A stretch of DNA of 36,986 bases from a virus. The notes below the pieces were generated by a model. That model searched no databases, had not been told where the DNA came from, and saw only the letters and a program-made list of their open reading frames with translations. The stretch is from the IMG/VR virus record IMGVR_UViG_3300027733_000006, positions 1 to 36,986 of that record. One strand, written 5' to 3'. Position numbers and translations under genes: made by a program. Positions 16,130 through 22,053 of this stretch are shown here, one piece after another (position 1 is the stretch's first letter; the number at the start of each line of letters is the position of its first letter).

Positions 16130-16668
16130 GTGACTTTGAGAAAGCTTTGAAGTTTGTGCTGGAGCACGAAACCGTCTACGCCAAAGGGCATTACGGTGAT
16201 ATGGACTACGCTGTGGTCGAGAATGAACCCGGTGACTCTGGTGGGAAGACCAAGTTCGGCTTAGATTCTGCAAGCCATCCAGAGCTTGATCTCGACACAC
16301 TTACGCTTGAGGAAGCATCACTTGTGTACAAGCGAGAGTACTGGGAGCAAGCGCACTGCCCACAGTTGCCGTGGCCCCTTTCACAGGTGCAGTTTGATGG
16401 GGCGGTAAATACCGGCATCGGTCAGCAGATGAAGTTCTTGCAACGGGCCGCTGGCGTTAATCCAGACGGCGCTTGGGGACCAAATACCAGCCGGGCTACC
16501 GGAAATATGATCAGTGAGATCGGCCTAAAAGCCTTGTGTATTGATATTTGTGACAAGAAGGAAGAGTTCTACAAGAACCTAGTTTCCAAAAAGCCGAATC
16601 TAAATCGGTTCCTTCGGGGTTGGCTCAACCGGCTCAACGATCTTCGCAAGGACTGCGAACTCGCATAA
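16126..16668 (+). CDS. Endolysin, GH108-type N-acetylmuramidase
   Basis: Cleaves peptidoglycan at the end of infection. The 180-residue protein matches the glycoside hydrolase 108 plan: an N-terminal FVLEHETVY with Glu15 in the place of the catalytic Glu of the usual EGGY motif, then NEPGDSGGKTKFGLD (33-47) matching the conserved DPGGxTKxG block, then YKREYWE. The C-terminal half (FDGAVNTGIGQQMKFLQRAA, then PDGAWGPNTSRAT) corresponds to the peptidoglycan-binding-type domain usually fused to GH108 enzymes. The change of EGG to ETV is unusual, but the acidic residue remains. No signal peptide is seen, so export depends on a holin. It is the last gene before the terminator at 16688-16722. Confidence 0.9.
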   Translation: MSDFEKALKFVLEHETVYAKGHYGDMDYAVVENEPGDSGGKTKFGLDSASHPELDLDTLTLEEASLVYKREYWEQAHCPQLPWPLSQVQFDGAVNTGIGQQMKFLQRAAGVNPDGAWGPNTSRATGNMISEIGLKALCIDICDKKEEFYKNLVSKKPNLNRFLRGWLNRLNDLRKDCELA

Positions 16669-16687
16669 ATAGCTGCAAATCAACATA

Positions 16688-16722
16688 GAAAAAGCGCACT
16701 TAAAAATAGTGCGCTTTTTTTA
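16688..16722 (+). terminator. Intrinsic terminator after the lysis cassette
   Basis: Stem AAAAGCGCACT / AGTGCGCTTTT with a 7-base A/T loop, then a T run. The A-tract on the left arm makes it work in principle on both strands. It separates the late operon from the early region. Confidence 0.85.
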
Positions 16723-16750
16723 TTGCGCTAATTTTGAGCGTATACTATCT
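16723..16750 (+). promoter_or_regulatory. Possible early promoter
   Basis: TATACT at 16741-16746 is a good -10 sequence 15 bases before the regulator gene, directly after the terminator. No good -35 is found at normal spacing (TTGCGC at 16723 is too close), so an activator or a non-E. coli promoter type may be used. The position at the start of a new rightward operon is the main support. Confidence 0.35.
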
Positions 16751-16761
16751 CTGGATTCGAC

Positions 16762-17064
16762 ATGACAAACCTCCAAATGGATGTTCGCGGTGTCGTTAAG
16801 AAGTTCGGTGGCCGAGCGCAGCTTTACAGAAAGCTGTGCGTGGCGAAAGTCGAGCTAAGTCATCGCACGATAGATAATTGGATTTGTGCTGGGATTATTC
16901 CCATGCATCGATTCCTGCAACTGATGGCCCTCGCAAAAGACGAGGGGTTTACACTAAACCTCAGAGAACACACAAAAAATGAAAGACCTCACAAACCTGA
17001 CGGTGCCGGAACTGGTGTCGGAGTTGGAAACGCTGCGAATGATGCAGCTAGTCTACAAGCTTGA
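16762..17064 (+). CDS. HTH regulator (Cro/YdaS-like)
   Basis: A 100-residue protein. Residues 6-65 read as a helix-turn-helix domain of the small phage regulator type: VVKKFGGRAQLYRKL, then TIDNWICAGIIPMHRF, where the recognition helix would be in the ELSHRTIDNW segment. After residue 72 the sequence becomes a Gly/Ala low-complexity tail that overlaps the next gene by 86 bases. It is the first gene of the early operon, so it may control its own promoter at 16741. No opposing repressor gene is seen, so a Cro-like or early-timing function is likely rather than a lysogeny switch. Confidence 0.72.
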   Translation: MTNLQMDVRGVVKKFGGRAQLYRKLCVAKVELSHRTIDNWICAGIIPMHRFLQLMALAKDEGFTLNLREHTKNERPHKPDGAGTGVGVGNAANDAASLQA

Positions 17065-17407
17065 TATCCAGCATACTGAATCAGAGCTTCTAAGCCGAAC
17101 ATCTGCCGCGTTCAACGCGGAGATGGCGCAACGCGAAAAAACGCATGGCTCGATCTCGAAGGAGATCGACGGCGTGAAGCTCACATATGACGTGAAACAA
17201 ACTGTCACATGGGACCAAGAAAAACTGAAGTCTCTTCGGGAAGCTCTTCCCGTCGAGATTGCTGACAGGCTGATCAAGACTGAGTTCTCAGTCTCTGAAG
17301 CAGTCTTCAAGAACCAGGTTGATCCCGGCCTGATTGACGCTCTGGTGGACGCCAGAACGACTAAACTCGGGGTGCCTACAATAAAACCAAACAAGAAAGA
17401 TGCTTAA
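16979..17407 (+). CDS. Conserved phage protein paired with Sak4-type ATPase
   Basis: A 142-residue protein without enzyme motifs. An N-terminal helical segment (ELVSELETLRMMQLVYKLDI) is followed by GVKLTYDVKQTVTWDQEKL, FSVSEAVFKNQVD and a C-terminal ARTTKLGVPTIKP. This layout is that of a conserved small protein directly upstream of AAA-type recombination ATPases in many phages; its role is not established. Its stop overlaps the ATPase start by 8 bases. The start at 16979 has no Shine-Dalgarno but an A-rich leader (CACAAAAAATG). The 86-base overlap with the regulator gene is unusually long for this genome. Confidence 0.72.
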   Translation: MKDLTNLTVPELVSELETLRMMQLVYKLDIQHTESELLSRTSAAFNAEMAQREKTHGSISKEIDGVKLTYDVKQTVTWDQEKLKSLREALPVEIADRLIKTEFSVSEAVFKNQVDPGLIDALVDARTTKLGVPTIKPNKKDA

Positions 17408-18266
17408 ATTCACAAAAGCAGATGACCGCAAGAAAGCGGCAAAAGACAAGGTGACGATGGTCATCTTCGGCCCAGCAGGGGCCGGTAAGACAACTCAAGC
17501 GCGGACGCTTGATCCCAAGAAGACGCTGTTCATCGACTTCGAGGCCGGCACGCTGGCCCTCGGGAAAGACTGGGCCAAAGACAACGTCTTTGACGTTCGA
17601 GGCGTAGCAGGCACCGTAGGGTGCCACCCGTGGGAGCTAGCGCGTGCAGCGGCACTCTACATCGGTGGGCCGGACCCATCGGACGCTACCGGTTCGTACT
17701 CGAAAGCGATGTACGACCAGGTCTGCGGTATGTTCGGCGACCCCAAGGAACTCGACCAGTACGACACGGTGTTCGTTGATTCAATTACCGTAGCGGCAAG
17801 GGAGTGCTTTAAGTGGAGCCAAGTCCAGCCGGAAGCCATGAGCGAACGCACTGGCAAGCCAGACATGCGCGGAGCTTACGGCCTCTTGGGCCGCGAGATG
17901 ATGCGCTGGATCACTCACCTTCAACACTGCTCCAAGTCCATTATCATGGTGGGTATTCTTGATCGGCAGGAGGACGAGCTTAAGCGCGTCATGTGGGAAC
18001 CTCAGATCGATGGCTCTAAAACCGGCAGGGAACTACCGGGGGTCTTCGACGAGGTGCTCACTCTCTCAAACCTCAAGGCAGAAGACGGGACGCTCTACCG
18101 AGCGTTCGTATGCCGCGAACAAAACCCCTACGGCTTTCCTGCAAAGGATCGCTCCGGGTGCTTGGACATGGTGGAGGAACCCAACCTCGCCAAAGTCCTC
18201 GCAAAGATCCGCGCTGGAAAGCGCGTTGATAACCTCGTAACAACAATCCCAGTCAAATCAGAATAG
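17400..18266 (+). CDS. Sak4-type RecA-fold recombination ATPase
   Basis: An AAA_24/Sak4-like ATPase that promotes single-strand annealing or strand exchange in phage recombination. The 288-residue product has Walker A GPAGAGKT at 24-31, an acidic strand LFIDFEAGT (43-51), and Walker B DTVFVDSIT (122-130, Asp127), then an RGAYGLLGREMMRW segment and the IIMVGIL strand typical of the family. Family members are close to this length. Together with the upstream helper, the SSB-like protein downstream and the nuclease at 21268, it forms a full annealing module. It follows its partner with an 8-base overlap and precedes the SSB-like gene by one base. Confidence 0.9.
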   Translation: MLKFTKADDRKKAAKDKVTMVIFGPAGAGKTTQARTLDPKKTLFIDFEAGTLALGKDWAKDNVFDVRGVAGTVGCHPWELARAAALYIGGPDPSDATGSYSKAMYDQVCGMFGDPKELDQYDTVFVDSITVAARECFKWSQVQPEAMSERTGKPDMRGAYGLLGREMMRWITHLQHCSKSIIMVGILDRQEDELKRVMWEPQIDGSKTGRELPGVFDEVLTLSNLKAEDGTLYRAFVCREQNPYGFPAKDRSGCLDMVEEPNLAKVLAKIRAGKRVDNLVTTIPVKSE

Positions 18267-18267
18267 T

Positions 18268-18867
18268 ATGTCCTTCTTTTCACCCGAATCCTCAAACACC
18301 GGCTCAACCTCATTCGACCTCATCCCTGCCGGGGTGCTGGCAAAAGTCGTCATCATCGTCAAAGAAATCAAGCACTCCCAGAGTACTGGAGCCAAGTTTA
18401 TCGACTTGGAGATGGTCATCGACGGAGGCCGGTACGACCGGCGTCGAGTCTTTGGCGTCATCTGCGACCCGTGGGATGACAAAACCAGCGAGAAAGCCAA
18501 GGAGATGGCCGTTGGTGCCATCACCCGCATCATGGAGTACATCGGCGTTTTTGATCCCGCCAAACCTGAGAGCTACAACGCTTTCAACTCTGCCGGCATC
18601 GAGGAAGTTGCGATGGCGATCAATACCAAGACTGCCGGGATTGTGATCGGCATCAAAAAAGGTTCCAACGGCTACAGTGACCGCAACGAAGTTAAGGAGT
18701 GGCAGTCTCCGAATCCCAAAAGCAACGGCTACAAAAGCTACACACTTGCCCAAAGCGGAGCTGAGTCCGTCTCAGTACCGGGAGCAGCTACGACGCCGGT
18801 GGCGGCGAGGCCCAGTCCCGCGTCTGGAGGGACTGTCGGTGCTGTAAAGCCGCCTTGGATGAAGTAG
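18268..18867 (+). CDS. Single-strand DNA-binding-like protein (DUF669-like)
   Basis: A 199-residue protein. Residues about 12-120 fit an OB-type phage SSB-like domain: DLIPAGVLAKVVIIVKEIKH, then GAKFIDLEMVIDGGRYDRR, then VFGVICDPWDD. Residues 125-155 hold further strand-like sequence. The tail from 160 is Pro/Ala/Gly-rich and ends KPPWMK, similar in design to the flexible tail and short tip of SSB-like phage proteins, although the acidic tip is missing. It probably coats single-stranded DNA and works with the Sak4-like ATPase immediately upstream. It is the last gene of this run; a strong hairpin follows at 18877-18921. Confidence 0.78.
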   Translation: MSFFSPESSNTGSTSFDLIPAGVLAKVVIIVKEIKHSQSTGAKFIDLEMVIDGGRYDRRRVFGVICDPWDDKTSEKAKEMAVGAITRIMEYIGVFDPAKPESYNAFNSAGIEEVAMAINTKTAGIVIGIKKGSNGYSDRNEVKEWQSPNPKSNGYKSYTLAQSGAESVSVPGAATTPVAARPSPASGGTVGAVKPPWMK

Positions 18868-18876
18868 TTCATCCGT

Positions 18877-18921
18877 AGACTGCGCTAGCTTCCTACAAAA
18901 ACGAACTAGCCAGCGCAGTCT
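18877..18921 (+). terminator. Long hairpin after the SSB-like gene
   Basis: Arms AGACTGCGCTAGC (18877-18889) and GCCAGCGCAGTCT (18909-18921) pair over 13 positions with one mismatch around a 19-base loop. No clean T run follows (only GCTTTCGG), so it may be a weak terminator, a processing site or a 3' stabiliser. Confidence 0.55.
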
Positions 18922-18958
18922 GCTTTCGGTAAACATTCAACTGCACCAGGGGTGGTGT

Positions 18959-19042
18959 GCGCGTCGAGAGTGCTGTGCGGGGAGATCCCGCAAGAGGGTT
19001 AGTTCATTTGAACCTTTGTGAATCACTCGTCGCGCTTTTTTT
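18959..19042 (+). promoter_or_regulatory. Cloverleaf-like RNA ending in T7 at the helicase start
   Basis: An outer stem pairs GCGCGTCGAG (18959-18968) with CTCGTCGCGC (19026-19035), one mismatch. Inside it lie hairpin GCGGG-gagat-CCCGC (18977-18991) and hairpin GGTT...AACC (18997-19014) whose inner part GTTCA-tt-TGAAC is also dyad symmetric. Seven T follow (19036-19042) and the helicase ATG is next. The end is terminator-like, so this may be an attenuator, a regulatory leader or a small RNA. Folding energy was not computed. Confidence 0.5.
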
Positions 19043-20674
19043 ATGATTCTTCGACCAAGACAAAAAGCATTTGTAGAGAAGTGCCATCAGGCACTGGACC
19101 AATACGGGGCGGCGCTCGGAGTAGCACCAACCGGAGCAGGCAAGACGGTCATGCTCTCGGCAGCGGCCTCACGCTACAAGCGTACGCTCATTCTTCAGCA
19201 CCGGGACGAGCTGGTTAGCCAGAACCGGAAGACCTTCACGGCGATTAATCCGCGCATGAGAAGTGATTTATTCACGGCAGAGCGTAAGAACTGGGGAGTA
19301 AACGCCACATTTGGCATGGTTCAGACGCTCGTCAAGGAGCGAAACCTTGCGACCATGCCGAATAACTTGGACCTGCTGGTAGTAGACGAAGCACATCACG
19401 TTGCTGCCGCCTCGTACCAGAAAATCATTGAAGCCTTCCGAGAGCAGAACCCAGAGGGCCACATCTTGGGCCTGACGGCAACGCCACAGCGCAGCGACCG
19501 GAAAGCACTCATCGGTACGTTCCCGGTAGTCGCTGACATCATTCAGCTCGCTGAACTGGTTCAAGGCGGGTTCCTTGTCCGGCCTCGGGGCATCGTCATG
19601 GATCTCGGGCTCAAGTCAGAACTGGATCGCATTCCAAAGACCAGCGACTGGGACATGGACCAAGTGGCCGAGGTCATGGACAAGTCGCCGCTGAATGACC
19701 GGATCGTCAAGGAATGGAAGGCACAGGCCGGAGGCCGGCGCACAGTAGTCTTCACTGCCACCGTGGCGCACGCCGAGCATCTATGCCAAGCGTTCGTTGA
19801 GGCCGGTGTGTCTGCTGTAGTAGTCCACGGTGAGATGGGTGGCGGAGACCGCGCAGCAACTCTGAAGGGTTTCGACGAGGGACGGTATCAAGTGATTTTA
19901 AACGTGGCCGTCCTGACCGAGGGCTGGGACTGCCAACCGGTGTCCTGCGTAGTCCTCGTGAGGCCATGCTCTAGCAAAAGCGTTATGCTTCAGATGGTTG
20001 GGCGCGGCCTTAGAAAGCTGGATCCAGAACGGTATCCGGGGCAAACCAAGAGCGACTGCGTCATCATGGACTTTGGCTACAGCCTAGTGACGCACGGCAA
20101 CCTTGAGGCGGACGTGCGGTTAATCCAGAAGGCCAAGGACTCCGAGCCCGGCGAGGCACCAGAAAAGACCTGCAAAGGGTGTGGGATCAAGCTGCCGATC
20201 AGTGTGATGATCTGTCCTATCTGCGGCTACGAGGACAAGATCTCCCGTGGGATCTTGGAAGAGTTCCGCATGACCGAGGTGGAATTACTCGATGCGTCGC
20301 CATTTATGTGGGAGTCGCTGTTCGACGGTCTGGTTCTGGTAGCAAACGGGATGCAGGCCTGGGCGGCAGTCATCTCTTTTGGAGGAAGCTTCTGGGCCGT
20401 GGGGGCTGTCGAGGGACAGCGCGTCCAGAAGATCGACGTGAGTGACGACAAGATCCTAGCGATTTCAAGCGCAGATGATTTCTTGCGTACCAACGGAGAT
20501 ACCAGCTTGTGCCGAAAGACCCGGTCATGGCTTAATCTGCCTCCGACTCAAAAGCAACTTCAGCTTCTGGGATCGAGCGCCTCGATGTTCAACATGAACC
20601 GCTACCGGGCTAGTTGCCTGCTGACATGGAACTTCAACGAAAACAAAATCCGCACAAGAATTACCGCACGATGA
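19043..20674 (+). CDS. SF2 DEAD/DEAH-type helicase with zinc-binding insert
   Basis: An ATP-dependent nucleic acid helicase or translocase. The 543-residue protein has Walker A PTGAGKT (29-35), DEAH (115-118), TAT (145-147) and motif VI QMVGRGLR (317-324), with the second RecA domain carrying FTATVAHAEHL and VLTEGWDCQPV. A zinc knuckle, C377-x2-C380 with C391-x2-C394, follows. The C-terminal part from about 415 is phage-specific and ends with a SWLNLPPTQKQLQLLG motif. The layout is that of phage replication-module helicases related to the UvrB/RAD3-like and SSL2 groups. The start has no Shine-Dalgarno sequence and directly follows a T7 run, so translation may depend on the upstream RNA structure. 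The stop overlaps the next gene (ATGA at 20671). Confidence 0.92.
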   Translation: MILRPRQKAFVEKCHQALDQYGAALGVAPTGAGKTVMLSAAASRYKRTLILQHRDELVSQNRKTFTAINPRMRSDLFTAERKNWGVNATFGMVQTLVKERNLATMPNNLDLLVVDEAHHVAAASYQKIIEAFREQNPEGHILGLTATPQRSDRKALIGTFPVVADIIQLAELVQGGFLVRPRGIVMDLGLKSELDRIPKTSDWDMDQVAEVMDKSPLNDRIVKEWKAQAGGRRTVVFTATVAHAEHLCQAFVEAGVSAVVVHGEMGGGDRAATLKGFDEGRYQVILNVAVLTEGWDCQPVSCVVLVRPCSSKSVMLQMVGRGLRKLDPERYPGQTKSDCVIMDFGYSLVTHGNLEADVRLIQKAKDSEPGEAPEKTCKGCGIKLPISVMICPICGYEDKISRGILEEFRMTEVELLDASPFMWESLFDGLVLVANGMQAWAAVISFGGSFWAVGAVEGQRVQKIDVSDDKILAISSADDFLRTNGDTSLCRKTRSWLNLPPTQKQLQLLGSSASMFNMNRYRASCLLTWNFNENKIRTRITAR

Positions 20675-20922
20675 TTCCATCACCCTTAGAAGCAAAGGTT
20701 TACTGGTTGAATGCAATCGGTGTCAGCATGAAAGAAGTGGCTTCAATGCTGTCCTGCTCACGGCAGGCAGCACAGGCGGCACTCGATTCCGCCCGAAAGA
20801 AAGCAAAGAAAGTTGGGCTTTCGTATAAAATGCAGCTAAAGCCCACGGCAGAAATGCCGACCATAGAGAGTGGCATGAGCATCGCAATGACGCTCGCCCG
20901 TGAAGCACAACTAATCCAATGA
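20671..20922 (+). CDS. Small HTH-containing protein
   Basis: An 83-residue protein starting MIPSPLEAKVYWLNAIGVSM. The segment SMKEVASMLSCSRQAAQAAL is a good helix-turn-helix, like those of sigma factor region 4 or small replication regulators, and is followed by a basic helix (DSARKKAKKVG). The ATG at 20671 is chosen for its ATGA overlap with the helicase stop; an upstream in-frame ATG at 20626 would lie inside the helicase gene. A DNA-binding regulator of the replication operon is likely but the target is unknown. The stop overlaps the next gene (ATGA, 20919-20922). Confidence 0.7.
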   Translation: MIPSPLEAKVYWLNAIGVSMKEVASMLSCSRQAAQAALDSARKKAKKVGLSYKMQLKPTAEMPTIESGMSIAMTLAREAQLIQ

Positions 20923-21128
20923 CACAGAATGAAACAGTAGCCACAGAAGTCATACTTCTGGAGGCCGAACGCCAACTCGCTTCCGCACACGAAGCTTTTG
21001 AAATCGCACTTGAAGCTGCCATCCAGCTTCTTGAGCTGGGAGTGCCAGGAGTGCGCAACCGCCAGAATCTGCTGGCTTGGTCCCATCTCGGACTCACTAT
21101 CGAAACACTTAAAAGGGAGCTAAAATGA
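20919..21128 (+). CDS. Small helical protein of the replication operon
   Basis: A 69-residue protein, almost wholly helical (EVILLEAERQLASAHEAFEI, then ALEAAIQLLELG), ending with ETLKRELK. No motif is recognised. It is coupled on both sides by ATGA overlaps, which is the best evidence that it is real. Confidence 0.65.
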   Translation: MTQNETVATEVILLEAERQLASAHEAFEIALEAAIQLLELGVPGVRNRQNLLAWSHLGLTIETLKRELK

Positions 21129-21271
21129 TCAGCATCGGATTTGATGGCGACGAAGATGATCGGTACGAGGAATGTCCGTTCTGCGAGAAGTGCAAAAATG
21201 AAATGAGCCTTGATTTGTGGGATGAGTGGTTCTGCGAAATATGCTCTAAGCCGGAGGAGGTGCAGGAGTGA
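21125..21271 (+). CDS. Small zinc-ribbon protein
   Basis: A 48-residue acidic protein (MISIGFDGDEDDRYEECPFC and on). Five cysteines occur as CPFCEKC in the middle and CEIC near the end, which fits one zinc-ribbon site. A GGGAG ribosome-binding site lies before ATG 21125. Coupling is seen on both sides: ATGA with the previous gene and GTGA with the next. It may bind nucleic acid or a protein partner such as the nuclease downstream. The family is not recognised. Confidence 0.68.
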   Translation: MISIGFDGDEDDRYEECPFCEKCKNEMSLDLWDEWFCEICSKPEEVQE

Positions 21272-22053
21272 GTGCAAAGAACATGTTTGAACCACCAAAG
21301 CAGCGTCACAATGAGGAAATCGAGGCCGCTATCTCCAATGCACTCACCATCACCCGATCTAGAGAAGACCGACGCACTTATCTCGGGGCAAGCCGGTGGG
21401 GGCATCATTGTGAACGAGCACTCGGCTACGAGTTCCATGCCACTCCCAGAGACGACATGTCCAAGCCTCAGTTCAGTGCCAACTTGTACCGCGTATTCGA
21501 CATGGGACACGACGGCGAGAGTCGCATGTCCGAGTATCTGCGAATGGCGGGGTTTGAATTGCAGACGGAAAAGCCAGGAGGCGGTCAGATAGGTTTCTCA
21601 GCCTGCGACGGAAAGCTGGGTGGGCACTGCGACGGCGTTGTTCATGCCGGCCCAGGCATTAGCAAGGCGCCGCTTGTCTGGGAGAACAAGGCGCTCAACA
21701 ACAAGAGCTGGAACGACACCAAGGACAAGGGCGTCCAAAAGTCTAAGCCGCTGTACTACGCTCAGATGCAGACGTACATTGCATATCTCGATTTGCAAGG
21801 TTTCCTGTTTACGGCGATGAACCGGGACACTGGGGAGGTATACGTTGAGTTAGGCGAGCCGGACATGAGGTTGGCTCAGGAGGTCAGCGACAAGGCGCTG
21901 CGCATCATCCAGAGCGAGCACCCAGAACAGTTGCCGAGGGCGGCGAGCGTGGAAACAGACTGGCAGTGCCGGTTCTGTGATTTCCAGAAGCAGTGTTGGG
22001 GGCGGAAAGAAACGCCAGTCGAATCACGTCAGTACTTTAACTACAAAAAATGA
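21268..22053 (+). CDS. Cas4/RecB-like PD-(D/E)XK exonuclease
   Basis: A nuclease of the PD-(D/E)XK superfamily, expected to make single strands for the Sak4-like annealing system. In the 261-residue product the fold motifs are in order: RVFDMGHDGESRM (around 70), GGHCDG with the catalytic Asp (near 117-122), WENKAL with Glu-x-Lys (near 138-143) and the helix YYAQMQTYIAYLD (near 160). A C-terminal cysteine set (WQCRFCDFQKQCW), together with a Cys upstream (HHCERAL), resembles the iron-sulfur clusters of Cas4-like enzymes. The GTG start at 21268 is chosen for a very strong GGAGGAGG nearby and the GTGA overlap with the previous stop. Its own stop overlaps the primase-helicase ATG. Confidence 0.88.
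   Translation: MSAKNMFEPPKQRHNEEIEAAISNALTITRSREDRRTYLGASRWGHHCERALGYEFHATPRDDMSKPQFSANLYRVFDMGHDGESRMSEYLRMAGFELQTEKPGGGQIGFSACDGKLGGHCDGVVHAGPGISKAPLVWENKALNNKSWNDTKDKGVQKSKPLYYAQMQTYIAYLDLQGFLFTAMNRDTGEVYVELGEPDMRLAQEVSDKALRIIQSEHPEQLPRAASVETDWQCRFCDFQKQCWGRKETPVESRQYFNYKK

Noticed and set aside
16762-17064. Lysogeny repressor
   Set aside because: The HTH gene is in the same direction as the early genes, lacks a CI-type C-terminal domain, and no integrase or opposing promoter system is visible.
18959-19035. tRNA gene suggested by a cloverleaf-like fold of about 77 bases
   Set aside because: The conserved D- and T-loop bases and an anticodon arm of normal size are absent, and a T run follows; better read as a regulatory or terminator structure.
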